A stretch of DNA of 64,000 bases. It comes from Psychrobacter urativorans. Its GTDB lineage: Bacteria; Pseudomonadota; Gammaproteobacteria; Pseudomonadales; Moraxellaceae. The translations under genes were made by a program, and so were the position numbers. Each line of letters opens with the position of its first letter. The stretch's first letter is position 1. This document shows positions 1 through 8,713 of this stretch, in pieces. Location: NCBI RefSeq assembly GCF_001298525.1, contig NZ_CP012678.1, forward strand, positions 1,674,001-1,738,000. The letters are read 5' to 3'. The notes beneath the pieces are model-generated. The model did no database searches, had not been told where the DNA came from, and saw only the letters and a list, made by a program, of their open reading frames with translations.

Positions 1-303
1 TACTCTCAATGTGGCGCATGAAAACGTTTTTATGGTTAAATAATTCTGTATGAATGCTAGATATGATTTGTTTGGTTATCATATCATGATTTTATTTTGC
101 TTATCTTAAAGCCAATTTAGGCTTATTGTTATACACATAGCTATAGCAGGCGTTCTATTGCATAATTAAGTACACAGCTGCCAGACCACTAAATGGCGAG
201 CCATTCATTTGGAATTTAGATTATTTAGCGTTTAGAATGAACCAATAAGTCAGGGTAAACTGACATCAATCTACCTATATTAAGACGGCATAAGGGCGAT
301 AAT
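1..303. other. Left-edge non-coding region upstream of the DegP-type protease
   Basis: No gene is visible. The stretch is AT-rich and should hold the promoter of the protease gene that starts at 304. A Shine-Dalgarno-like AGGG at about 293-296 precedes the ATG by 7 bases. I see no convincing heat-shock promoter or operator. Confidence 0.5.
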
Positions 304-1746
304 ATGCACAGCAAATTAACCACACAAAAAGTGCAACCTTGGCTACAGCGCAGCGCGTTAGCACTCGTCATCGGCATGACAATGACTACGGGTCTCAGCA
401 TCGCTCTTGCTCCTAGTGCCCAAGCCGCGGTTACTACCGCTGACTTCTCAGGTTTAGTGCAGCAAGTCACGCCGGGGGTCGCGCGCGTCAATGTCACCAA
501 AACGGTGAGTGAGGCGGAGCTTGCCAAGGCGCAAACGGCTGAGCTATTACGCCAGTTCTTTGGTGATCGTTTGCGTATCCCTGAACAAGCGGCAACACCT
601 GCCGTTGAGCATGCTTATGGCACGGCATTTTTTGTCACGAAAGATGGTTATATGCTCACTAATCATCATGTGGTTGAAGGTGCTGATAAAATCACCGTCA
701 CTTTAAATGACCGCACCGAGCTTGATGTGACCTTAGTAGGTAGCGATGAGCGTTCAGATGTTGCCGTATTAAAGGTAAAGGGTAGTAATTTTCCCGCCTT
801 ACCCATTGGTAATTCTGATACCTTAAAAGTCGGGGAGCCGGTATTAGCGATTGGCTCGCCATTTGGTTTTGATTACTCGGCATCTGCGGGTATTGTCAGT
901 GCCAAGTCGCGTAACTTTTCGCGTGAGACCAGCGTGCCCTTTATTCAAACTGACGTGGCGCTGAATCCGGGTAACTCTGGTGGACCCTTATTCAATCAAC
1001 GCGGCGAAGTGATTGGTATTAACTCGCGTATTTTTAGTGGCACGGGTGGTTATATGGGCTTGTCATTCTCCATCCCGATTGATGCGGCAATGGATATTTA
1101 TCAACAGCTTAAAACCAATGGCTCAGTCGCCCGCGCTTATATGGGTATTTATCCGCAAGATATCGACCGTAATTTAGCGGAAGTTTATAAACTATCGCGT
1201 CCTCAAGGTGCGCTGTTGACTCGTGTTGCGCCCAATTCTCCGGCACAAAAAGCAGGTCTAAAGTCTGGTGATATTATTTTGCAATATAATGATGTCAAGA
1301 TTATGGAGGCAGCCGATTTATTGAATTTAATCAATCGTGCACGTCCCAACGATACCTTCCGCGCGCAATTACAGCGTGATGGCAAGCCGTTAGTGGTGAC
1401 CGGTACGCTCAGTCCTGCGCCCAGTGATGTCCCAGCCGAAGGGAGCGATCAGCTCAATAATGACGTACGTTTGGGACTGCGTTTGCGTAACTTGACCCCT
1501 GATGAAAAAGTAGAGCTGGCAACGGATGGCAAGACGGGCGTATTAGTCACTGCAGTCGATCCTACCGGTTTAGCAGCGCGTTCAGGATTACTCGCTGGTG
1601 ACATTATCACAAATTTGCATCAAAAAAAGATTGGCAAAGTGACTGATTTTTCTAGTGCGATAGCCTCGCTACCCAAAAAAGGTGTGGTGACCATTGAAGT
1701 GATGCGTCAAGGTATCCCAGCCATTATTGGCTTGCGGATTGAATAG
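304..1746 (+). CDS. DegP/DegQ/MucD-type periplasmic serine endoprotease (480 aa)
   Basis: This is a trypsin-like HtrA protease that degrades or refolds misfolded envelope proteins in the periplasm. The first 42 residues form a signal peptide with a long hydrophobic run and an AQAA cleavage site. The catalytic triad is visible: His122 in TNHHVVEG, Asp152 in ERSDVAVLKV and Ser225 in NPGNSGGPL. Two PDZ domains follow, at about residues 265-365 and 385-475, the layout of DegP, DegQ and MucD; DegS has only one. Length matches the family (about 450-480). The start is supported by AGGG seven bases upstream. It appears monocistronic, with a 456-base gap before dapA. Which member of the HtrA family it is (DegP, DegQ or MucD) cannot be decided from sequence reading alone, so no symbol is given. 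Confidence 0.95.
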   Translation: MHSKLTTQKVQPWLQRSALALVIGMTMTTGLSIALAPSAQAAVTTADFSGLVQQVTPGVARVNVTKTVSEAELAKAQTAELLRQFFGDRLRIPEQAATPAVEHAYGTAFFVTKDGYMLTNHHVVEGADKITVTLNDRTELDVTLVGSDERSDVAVLKVKGSNFPALPIGNSDTLKVGEPVLAIGSPFGFDYSASAGIVSAKSRNFSRETSVPFIQTDVALNPGNSGGPLFNQRGEVIGINSRIFSGTGGYMGLSFSIPIDAAMDIYQQLKTNGSVARAYMGIYPQDIDRNLAEVYKLSRPQGALLTRVAPNSPAQKAGLKSGDIILQYNDVKIMEAADLLNLINRARPNDTFRAQLQRDGKPLVVTGTLSPAPSDVPAEGSDQLNNDVRLGLRLRNLTPDEKVELATDGKTGVLVTAVDPTGLAARSGLLAGDIITNLHQKKIGKVTDFSSAIASLPKKGVVTIEVMRQGIPAIIGLRIE

Positions 1747-2202
1747 TCATGAGCGTTAGTAATAAAGGATATTATGTGGCAAATAACATTGTATAGCTGG
1801 ACGTTTTAATGATTAACTATTGGTGATGGATTTCTAGGAATGATTTCTTAAAAAAGTCTAAAATAGTGCAAAATATTTTTACCGCGACTGAGCAATTGCG
1901 CTACACTAACTTTTAAAATGTATCGACCATAATAATGGCAATTAACAATATGAGCTGACAACAAGTAGCTGCTACATTAATAGATTAATAGCCTATCGTT
2001 GTTCAATTGATCGCTCGTCGATAAATCAAAATATGCTACACTAGCAAGCGTTTCTAACGTGAGCGCTAGACGTGACACGCGTGTCAGCCGTTAGATGGCG
2101 GATAAGAAAATAGCACCACTATCGAGCAAGGTTAAGTCCTTGCCCACGACCTATCATGTAATAGCTTTCCTAAAAGCTAGGATACTATAGTAAGGCACAG
2201 TT
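1747..2202. other. Intergenic region between the protease gene and dapA
   Basis: No coding frame is convincing in these 456 bases. The first part is AT-rich and the second holds the presumed dapA promoter. A perfect 14-bp palindrome, TGACACGCGTGTCA, lies at 2073-2086, about 120 bases upstream of the dapA start, and could be an operator. Confidence 0.5.
2073..2086. promoter_or_regulatory. 14-bp perfect palindrome upstream of dapA
   Basis: TGACACGCGTGTCA is self-complementary over its whole length, without a loop. This fits a site for a dimeric repressor or activator better than an RNA hairpin. No regulator is identified; the role is inference from its position. Confidence 0.35.
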
Positions 2203-3111
2203 ATGAGCACAGCGTACGACGACATTAAAACCCGACTTCAAGGCTCAATGGTAGCCTTGGTAACGCCCATGCATCCCGACGGCACGGTCGATTATAAACG
2301 TCTGGCAGACCTCATAGATTGGCAAATCGAGCAAGGCACCCATTGTCTGGTTGCGGTAGGTACGACTGGCGAGTCTGCTACTTTATCCATGCAAGAACAT
2401 AGTGATGTGATTCGCTTCTTTGTCCAGCATGTCAAAGGTCGCGTGCCTGTGATTGCCGGCACTGGCGCTAATAATACCGTGGAAGCCATTAAGCTGACCC
2501 AAGAAGCGGCGGATGCGGGCGCGGATTGTGCCTTATTGGTGGCACCTTATTATAATAAGCCACCACAAGAAGGCTTATATCAGCATTACAAAGCCATTGC
2601 CGAAGCGGTTGATATTCCGCAAATGCTTTATAATGTACCCGGTCGTACCGTGGTCGATATCTCACAAGAAACCGTTGAGCGTTTGGCTGATATTGATAAT
2701 ATCATTGCCATTAAAGACGCGACCGGCTCATTAGCGCGCGGTGAGCAATTGATTAAAGCCGTTGGCGATAGAATGTTGGTCTTATCAGGCGATGATAATA
2801 CCGCGCTAGAATTGATGAAAGTCGGCGCTAAAGGCAATATCTCTGTGACTGCTAATATCGCTCCTAAAGCGATGAGCGAAACCTTTGCTGCTGCCCTGCG
2901 TGGCGACTATGAAGCTGCTCATGCTGCACATGACGTGATTAAGCATTTGCATCATGACTTATTTATTGATTCAAGCCCGATGCCGACCAAATATGCCTTG
3001 TATAAAATGGGCAAGATAGACAAGGGTATTCGTTTGCCATTAGTCTGGCTAGCAGAAGAGCATTATGCAACGATTGATAACGCATTGGTGCAGGCAAAAA
3101 TCATTGAGTAA
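2203..3111 (+). CDS. dapA: 4-hydroxy-tetrahydrodipicolinate synthase (302 aa)
   Basis: This enzyme condenses pyruvate with aspartate semialdehyde, the first committed step to lysine and diaminopimelate, in the cytoplasm. The TIM-barrel signature is complete. GTTGES binds pyruvate, Tyr143 lies in LYNVPGRT, and the Schiff-base lysine is Lys171 in AIKDATG. The length is normal for DapA (about 290-300). The start follows an AAGG ribosome site. Downstream lie a BamC-like lipoprotein and purC, reproducing the dapA-bamC-purC order seen in many gammaproteobacteria. A 12-bp perfect stem-loop follows the stop codon. Confidence 0.97.
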   Translation: MSTAYDDIKTRLQGSMVALVTPMHPDGTVDYKRLADLIDWQIEQGTHCLVAVGTTGESATLSMQEHSDVIRFFVQHVKGRVPVIAGTGANNTVEAIKLTQEAADAGADCALLVAPYYNKPPQEGLYQHYKAIAEAVDIPQMLYNVPGRTVVDISQETVERLADIDNIIAIKDATGSLARGEQLIKAVGDRMLVLSGDDNTALELMKVGAKGNISVTANIAPKAMSETFAAALRGDYEAAHAAHDVIKHLHHDLFIDSSPMPTKYALYKMGKIDKGIRLPLVWLAEEHYATIDNALVQAKIIE

Positions 3112-3135
3112 CTATTATTTAATTAGTAAGCATTA

Positions 3136-3169
3136 TCTATATCAGCCATTGCTTAACGGCTGATATAGA
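3136..3169 (+). repeat. 12-bp perfect inverted repeat between dapA and the bamC-like gene
   Basis: The arms TCTATATCAGCC and GGCTGATATAGA pair perfectly around a 10-base loop, 24 bases after the dapA stop. No T-run follows, so it is not a standard terminator. It may protect the 3' end of dapA mRNA or modulate read-through into the downstream genes. Confidence 0.55.
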
Positions 3170-3204
3170 GACCTTATAACGTAGCAATACCCTGTAGAGA
3201 TACT

Positions 3205-3528
3205 ATGATGAAAACCTCATTCACCACCGCAAAAATGCTCCCTACCATGTTGACCTTAATATTGGGCAGTACCTTGGTATTGAGTGGCTGCCAATCGGTA
3301 AAAAACGTTATTGGTAAGCGTGATAATGGTAGCCTAGACTATCAAAATAGCAAGAAATTAGCACCGTTACAGCTGCCCGTTGCCCAAGAGACAGCACCGT
3401 TTGTGCCGTTATACCCGACCCTAAACGTGGGCGAGAATACGCTTAAGCTACAAAATGACTCAGGTAAACAGTACCAATTACCCAAGCCTGAGCGTGCAGT
3501 AGCTATCACTGCCGCACCGTCTAAATAA
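3205..3528 (+). CDS. Short BamC/NlpB-like lipoprotein (107 aa)
   Basis: The protein has a lipoprotein signal with lipobox LSGC (Cys at residue 29), so it should be anchored to the outer membrane. The mature part is only about 78 residues. It contains a segment like the unstructured N-terminal lasso of BamC (LDYQNSKKLAPLQLPV and a later proline-rich stretch), which in E. coli binds BamD in the outer-membrane protein assembly complex. It sits exactly in the bamC position between dapA and purC. The two globular helix-grip domains that make E. coli BamC about 344 residues long are absent, and no continuation is visible in other frames before purC. It may be a natural minimal BamC or an unrelated lipoprotein at the same locus. 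Confidence 0.75.
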   Translation: MMKTSFTTAKMLPTMLTLILGSTLVLSGCQSVKNVIGKRDNGSLDYQNSKKLAPLQLPVAQETAPFVPLYPTLNVGENTLKLQNDSGKQYQLPKPERAVAITAAPSK

Positions 3529-3648
3529 ACATGACTATCAATTTATATCACTGCTACTTTTTATCGTGAGTATTAACATAACGATATTTAAGGTTTAGTG
3601 ATAGCTGCGCGTTTTTACCACATAAGCTTGAACGAACAGGAATCCAAA

Positions 3649-4362
3649 ATGCAAAGACAACAACTGCTGTATAAAGGCAAAGCCAAATCTGTCTACGAAA
3701 CTGAAGACAGCGATTTTTTAATTTTACACTTCCGTGATGATACCTCAGCCCTTGATGGCAAGCGTATCGAGCAGTTAGCACGTAAAGGAGTGGTGAATAA
3801 TCGCTTTAATGCTTTTATCATGCAAAAGCTGGATGAAGCGGGTATTGAAACGCATTTTGAAAAGCAACTGTCCGCTGACGAAGTACTGGTCAAACGCTTA
3901 GAGATGATTCCAGTTGAGTGCGTTGTCCGTAACTTTGCTGCTGGCAGTTTGGTACGTCGCCTTGGTTTAGAAGAAGGACAGGCGCTAACGCCACCTACTT
4001 TTGAGCTGTTTTATAAAGATGACGCGCTAGGTGACCCGATGGTCAATGAGTCTATCTCTGTGTCTTTGGGCTGGGCGACGGATGAGCAACTGGCAAAAAT
4101 GCAAGAATTAAGCCATCAAGTCAATGAGGTGCTAACGGCGCTCTTTGATGCTGGTGACTTAATATTGATAGATTTTAAACTTGAGTTTGGCATTTTCCAT
4201 GACCGTATCGTGCTTGGTGATGAGTTCTCACCAGATGGTTGCCGTATCTGGGATAAAGCCACCAAGAAAAAACTGGATAAAGACCGTTTCCGTCAGTCAC
4301 TAGGTGACGTGATTGAAGGCTATGAAGAAGTAGCAAAACGTATCGGTGTGCCTTTAGATTAG
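3649..4362 (+). CDS. purC: Phosphoribosylaminoimidazole-succinocarboxamide synthase (237 aa)
   Basis: SAICAR synthetase performs the ATP-dependent addition of aspartate to CAIR in purine synthesis. The N-terminal [12 protein letters not shown] motif and [20 protein letters not shown] near the C-terminus are characteristic, and the 237-residue length matches E. coli PurC. The longest frame begins at a GTG at 3598, but the ATG at 3649 has a good AGGA site seven bases upstream and gives the family N-terminus, so 3649 is chosen. It follows dapA and the BamC-like gene and ends at a strong terminator. Confidence 0.97.
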   Translation: MQRQQLLYKGKAKSVYETEDSDFLILHFRDDTSALDGKRIEQLARKGVVNNRFNAFIMQKLDEAGIETHFEKQLSADEVLVKRLEMIPVECVVRNFAAGSLVRRLGLEEGQALTPPTFELFYKDDALGDPMVNESISVSLGWATDEQLAKMQELSHQVNEVLTALFDAGDLILIDFKLEFGIFHDRIVLGDEFSPDGCRIWDKATKKKLDKDRFRQSLGDVIEGYEEVAKRIGVPLD

Positions 4363-4395
4363 CTTTTAGATTAGAGTTTTCTAAAGTTAACATGC

Positions 4396-4430
4396 AATAA
4401 AAAACTGAGCCCATGGCTCAGTTTTTTATT
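4396..4430 (+). terminator. Rho-independent terminator of purC
   Basis: A perfect palindrome, ACTGAGCC/GGCTCAGT, is flanked by an A-run and a run of six T residues. It lies 34 bases after the purC stop. Symmetry means it could also stop transcription arriving from the other strand. Confidence 0.9.
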
Positions 4431-4675
4431 GCCATAAAGTATTATTCTTGTATATCTATGTTTATGGTTTGATAGCCATTTTATATATTTTTATTTGATA
4501 TTTAAATATGTAGTTTTTAAGATCTAGTCTATCCTTGTAATACTTATTCGTGACTCATTGCTAAGGGTAGTTATAATCTAAGATATTAAAAATAAACGTT
4601 AATATTGATAATTGATACTCATTATGAATAGCGATAAGCACTGTTTTTAAGCTATATCACCATACAGCCACCTAT

Positions 4676-4716
4676 AAAAATAGCTTGAACCCAGTTGACC
4701 TGAGTTCAAGCTTTTT
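4676..4716 (-). terminator. Terminator downstream of the autotransporter gene
   Basis: AGCTTGAAC pairs with GTTCAAGCT, with an inner CAG/CTG extension. A T-run follows on the minus strand (4676-4680 read as A on plus), and a second T-run follows on the plus strand, so it may work in both directions. It lies about 36 bases beyond the autotransporter stop. Confidence 0.75.
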
Positions 4717-4751
4717 CTTTGATAAGACTATCGATTATGACGTACTACCCT

Positions 4752-7700
4752 CTAGAACGACGTCTGCAGAGCAATACTTGCCCCTTGATCATTGTAGTTA
4801 TCACGCCACTCTCCACGATAGCCTGCGGACAGCTTCGTATTGGCGGTTGGCATATAGCTTAGACCAACACCTACAATACCAATTTCACGGCCAATCTCTT
4901 GCCCGGTAGTCGTAAAGTTCGCATTAGGCATACCAATGAAGCTGGCAGTAATATCAGAGCGGCGATCACCATTCTCTATTGCTGCTGCTAACTGGCCTGT
5001 GAGCGCTAATTTAGGCGTCAGTGCTTGTGACATTTTTACACCAGCTGTCCAGCGTAGCGATTCGTACGTATTCTCATCTACATCTAGGTTGTAAACCCCA
5101 GCACCGGTTTCACGATAACCGTCACTTTCAGCACGAGCATAATTCATTTGTGCAAATGGGGTGAAGTTACGTAACTCATTACCGATACGATGACCGATAC
5201 CAAATCCTGCCTGTAGGGTATCAACAGAATAGTCAGAGCTAGCGGTGGCGTCGGTCAATATTGTAATATGACGCTGACCTTTAACATCGCTGCTACCGGC
5301 ACCGGCATGGAAGTTCACCTGAGTGGCTTCACTCGCTGCGTAATTACCATACCCAAGTATTTGCCAATTCTTAGTTTTCATTTCATGATCAAGGGCACGG
5401 CTATTGCTATCGACATCACTGTCGATATAAGAGAACGCAACACCAAGGTTTAGATTGTCGTTAATGGGGCTGTCAATACCAACGATGGCACCGTAGCTAC
5501 TTGCATCATAACCAGCAATACCATCTTCTTCGTCATGACTGCTGTCACTACCGATAATTTTCGCCCATACACCACGATTAGGATTGGTGAGACTGCGTTC
5601 GATAATAGCTTCCGTGGTCGCGTAGTTGCTGTCGGTAATGAGTCGATTGGTGGCACCCATCAATAATGGTTGCAATTCATTAGCAGCAGCAGCGAGCTTG
5701 GGCTGATCAAAGTTGATGGTTGAGACAATTAAAGCATCAGCAAGCGCATTGGCGTTATTATCCAAGCGATCGGTAATTGATAAGTCTAATACACTAGCAA
5801 GATTTAGCGCTGTTTGGTTAGTTTGGCTCTTAATCGCGTCAACGAAGGTGGCGTCGCGTACCATTTTTAAATGTACGCTATTGGCATCGCTATAGTCGGT
5901 CAAAAAACTCACGAGTAAGCTGTTGTCATTAACAGCTGCAAATTTACCGGTAAGGGTATTGGCGGATACGACATTATTCCATACAGGATTACCGGTTAGG
6001 ACTTGTACGGCGTCTGCGGCATTCACTTGCAGCTTACCTTGACTGATATCAGCACTACCCGTCACCTTAAGTTGGCCGTAGTCGGTCAGCGTATTCAGTC
6101 CAATCGCTAATACTTCACCCTTGCGCATGTTGTAATCGCCATTTAACTGCAAGGTACCTTGGTTGATGTCGGTGTCGCCGCTCCACGCTTTAGTGGCACT
6201 GTTCATGGCCAGTTTACCACTACCCATTTTAGTGAAGTTGCCACTGCCAGTGATTCTGGCGTCATTGAATACGCTGATATCAAACTCATTGGTGTCAATA
6301 GTACCGCCACCGCTCGCAAGGTTAATCGTGTTTGCGCTGGTGAAGTTGTCGAATAGGGCGGGTCGTCCAGCTGACGGGTCGGCGGCCTGGTTGGCTGACT
6401 GAGCGTCGGATAATTCTAGAGTGCCGTTATCAAAGTTGATCACTGATAATTTAGAATCACTACCTCTGCTAATACTTCCAGTTATAACGTGTCCATTATC
6501 GTTGATGTTCAAAGTACCTTTGCCTTCATTACCAACAAATACATTATCCGCAATTACTTGTGAGTTAGTACCGTTAACGGTCAAATCACCTTCGCCAGTG
6601 GCGTACTCACCAATATTAATCTCTTGTCCATTATCAACATACCTTGTAGAAACTAAGCCGCCGTCGGCAATAGTAGCGCTGCCTTTACCCTCCTGTCCAA
6701 CAGTAAAATAGCCATTGGATTCCAGTCTTGATCCGGCACCAGTAACGAGCAAATTGCCTTCACTACCTGTTAATAAACCAACATTAATAGATACTGCCTG
6801 TACTAACCCTCCATCAGCAATGGTTGCACTGCCTTTACCCTCGTTTCCAATACCTAAAAAAGTATCAATAATCAGTTTAGAGTTAGTACCGGTAACGATT
6901 AAATTACCTTTTCCAGTGGTAGCATCGCCAATATAAACACTTTCATAAGCATCAATAAATCCACCATCTGCAACGGTAACACTACCTTTACCCTTGTTTC
7001 CAATAATCAAATCATCAAACGCATCCAGTTGTGATCCGGCACCAGTAACGGTTAAACTGCCTTCACCTCTTTTTGCGAGACCAAGAGTCGGATAAGTTAA
7101 TCGAGCTAAAGCACCGTTTTTAATGGTAACGTTTCCTTTACCCTCGTTTCCAATAATAAAAATGCCATTATTATCCAGTTCTGAACCGACACCCGTAACG
7201 GTTAAACTGCCTTCACTACCTTTTTCGGAACCAAGATGCACATCACCTACTATGGCAGAACCACCGTCGGCAATGGTTGCGCTGCCTTTACCCTTGTTTC
7301 CAATAGTCAAAATACCGTAAGTACGATAAACATCATAATTAGCATCATAATAGGAAGTTGTCAGATTTGATCCAGCACCTGTAATAATTAATTTCCCATC
7401 ACTACCTTTTGCGGAACCCACATCAACCAAACCTCCAAGTTCATCATTATAATCAACTACTGAAACTGAGCCACCGTCTGCAATTGTAAGGCTTCCTTTA
7501 CCATCGTTTCCAACAACTAGCCTCTCTTTAGCTTCCAGTAAGGAACCTATATCAGTAACAGTCAAGTTACCTTCGCCGCCTATAGACTCACCAAGATAAA
7601 TATTAGACGCTTGTAGTTGACCACCAGTAGATATCTTGATGTTGTTATTAATACCACCGCCACCGCCCACGTTTAATTTCTGAGCCGTTAACATACCTTT

Positions 7701-8102
7701 ATTTTTGATTTCTAAGTTAGCGTCTTTACTCATCGTTGCAGTGTTGGCTATTTTAACCTTACCTTTATTAGTAATAAGTAGACTGGTTTCACTTATAAAT
7801 AAATTATCCGCCTTCACCACAGTATTCACTTTTTTGACCTCATCGCCAGCAGCAGAAACGGTATAGTGGACTCCTAGATTAGTGGTCAGCCCATTATTAT
7901 AAACCGTTGCTAGAGCCGCAGTCGTCGTTCCTAGAGCAAATATACTGAGCATAGATACCGACAAGGCGCGTAGGGTAAAACCAGCACCTCTCTTAGTAGT
8001 CGCTGAACGACCAGATGACTTACCTTGTGTCTTAGCAATCTCCGACACACATTGATAGACACCCAACGAGCGGTTAAAGACAATACGATAAATATGGTTC
8101 AT
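4752..8102 (-). CDS. Type V autotransporter with T5SS/PEP-CTERM-type repeats (1116 aa)
   Basis: A classical (type Va) autotransporter whose passenger is exported through its own C-terminal barrel. The first 30 residues (MNHIYRIVFNRSLGVYQ and onward) form an extended signal peptide region, followed by a hydrophobic segment ending near residue 66. The passenger carries seven copies of a unit of about 50 residues at roughly 175-530, with cores like SLTVTGAGSQL and GNKGKGSATIADGG, the pattern of the T5SS/PEP-CTERM-associated repeat that builds a beta-helix. The last 280 residues, from about NRGVWAKIIGSD, form the beta-barrel and end in the aromatic residue Phe. No protease triad is evident in the passenger, so adhesion or biofilm formation is more likely; this is inference. 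The gene is alone and has its own terminator. Confidence 0.93.
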   Translation of the reverse strand: MNHIYRIVFNRSLGVYQCVSEIAKTQGKSSGRSATTKRGAGFTLRALSVSMLSIFALGTTTAALATVYNNGLTTNLGVHYTVSAAGDEVKKVNTVVKADNLFISETSLLITNKGKVKIANTATMSKDANLEIKNKGMLTAQKLNVGGGGGINNNIKISTGGQLQASNIYLGESIGGEGNLTVTDIGSLLEAKERLVVGNDGKGSLTIADGGSVSVVDYNDELGGLVDVGSAKGSDGKLIITGAGSNLTTSYYDANYDVYRTYGILTIGNKGKGSATIADGGSAIVGDVHLGSEKGSEGSLTVTGVGSELDNNGIFIIGNEGKGNVTIKNGALARLTYPTLGLAKRGEGSLTVTGAGSQLDAFDDLIIGNKGKGSVTVADGGFIDAYESVYIGDATTGKGNLIVTGTNSKLIIDTFLGIGNEGKGSATIADGGLVQAVSINVGLLTGSEGNLLVTGAGSRLESNGYFTVGQEGKGSATIADGGLVSTRYVDNGQEINIGEYATGEGDLTVNGTNSQVIADNVFVGNEGKGTLNINDNGHVITGSISRGSDSKLSVINFDNGTLELSDAQSANQAADPSAGRPALFDNFTSANTINLASGGGTIDTNEFDISVFNDARITGSGNFTKMGSGKLAMNSATKAWSGDTDINQGTLQLNGDYNMRKGEVLAIGLNTLTDYGQLKVTGSADISQGKLQVNAADAVQVLTGNPVWNNVVSANTLTGKFAAVNDNSLLVSFLTDYSDANSVHLKMVRDATFVDAIKSQTNQTALNLASVLDLSITDRLDNNANALADALIVSTINFDQPKLAAAANELQPLLMGATNRLITDSNYATTEAIIERSLTNPNRGVWAKIIGSDSSHDEEDGIAGYDASSYGAIVGIDSPINDNLNLGVAFSYIDSDVDSNSRALDHEMKTKNWQILGYGNYAASEATQVNFHAGAGSSDVKGQRHITILTDATASSDYSVDTLQAGFGIGHRIGNELRNFTPFAQMNYARAESDGYRETGAGVYNLDVDENTYESLRWTAGVKMSQALTPKLALTGQLAAAIENGDRRSDITASFIGMPNANFTTTGQEIGREIGIVGVGLSYMPTANTKLSAGYRGEWRDNYNDQGASIALQTSF
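6490..7565 (-). repeat. Tandem DNA repeats encoding the autotransporter passenger units
   Basis: About seven degenerate units of roughly 150 bp recur, each with a recognisable core around CCGTCGGCAATGGTTGC and GCCTTTACCC on the plus strand. They encode GKGSATIADGG and neighbouring motifs. Similarity between units offers room for recombination and repeat-number variation. Boundaries are approximate. Confidence 0.8.
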
Positions 8103-8479
8103 AGCAATACCCTCACTTTTGTTGGCTAATAAGTATTTAGTCTTGAGTGTATTACTATTTTCAATACGATTGCTAGCTATATCAAATATATAAAAATATA
8201 TATTTGATATAGCAAATGTTATTTATGAAAATGAATCACTTAAATAGACTTTAACTATAAACTATTCACCGTAACGCCATATAAAAGCTAGTTTTTGGCA
8301 AAGATGGCTAAAAGTCCCTATTACACCAAAAGAAAAAGAAAGTCATGGTGTCTATATCTATAGAGACTAATAAAAAATCTAAAATAAGTGAAATTTAGGC
8401 AAGCTATATTATATTCATAAAGTTGTAACATTCACTCTCTACTATTGGCAATAAATTCAATCGATAAAGAAGAGATATT
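8103..8479. other. Divergent regulatory region between the autotransporter and the 77-aa gene
   Basis: This 377-base AT-rich region must contain promoters for both divergent genes. Its main feature is the long inverted repeat at 8176-8213. No other gene is seen. Confidence 0.5.
8176..8213. repeat. 16-bp perfect inverted repeat upstream of the autotransporter
   Basis: The arms GCTATATCAAATATAT and ATATATTTGATATAGC match perfectly around the six bases AAAAAT. The repeat lies 74-111 bases upstream of the autotransporter start and about 270 bases from the divergent gene. It could be an operator, a hairpin in the 5' untranslated RNA, or a recombination site. Confidence 0.65.
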
Positions 8480-8713
8480 ATGTATTTGTCAGATGTAAAT
8501 ATATTTATCTGCGGTGAAGAGAGCGAAGTTGTTGATTCGTTTGACGTTGACTATGGTCTAATAGCATATTATGCAACCTTGATTCTTAATTATGACTATG
8601 ACTATTTATGTCGTAATTCGCTAAATAGAATCGTAACCAGTATTGCCTATCAATATCATTTATATACTAAAGAAAGCATTGAGAGCTTTTTGGTTGAAAA
8701 ATGTAGTGAATAA
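8480..8713 (+). CDS. Hypothetical acidic protein (77 aa)
   Basis: I do not recognise this protein. It has no signal peptide or membrane segment, is acidic, and is rich in Tyr, Asp and Ser (for example NYDYDYL). A purine-rich AAGAAGAG precedes the ATG by about eight bases, and a terminator-like hairpin lies about 110 bases downstream, which favours a real gene. It is divergent from the autotransporter across the palindromic region. A spurious frame remains possible. Confidence 0.5.
   Translation: MYLSDVNIFICGEESEVVDSFDVDYGLIAYYATLILNYDYDYLCRNSLNRIVTSIAYQYHLYTKESIESFLVEKCSE

Larger units (their letters stand above)
4363..4751. other. AT-rich gap between purC and the autotransporter gene
   Basis: The two genes converge here. 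Apart from the purC terminator and the autotransporter terminator, I see nothing recognisable in the AT-rich sequence between them (about 4431-4675). Confidence 0.5.

Noticed and set aside
6163..7320. Plus-strand open frames with repeated PSAMVALPLPS-like text
   Set aside because: They are antisense shadows of the autotransporter repeat units; the minus-strand frame has a signal peptide, repeats and barrel.
6490..7565. CRISPR array
   Set aside because: The periodic units are about 150 bp, degenerate and in frame within a protein gene; there are no short identical repeats with unique spacers.
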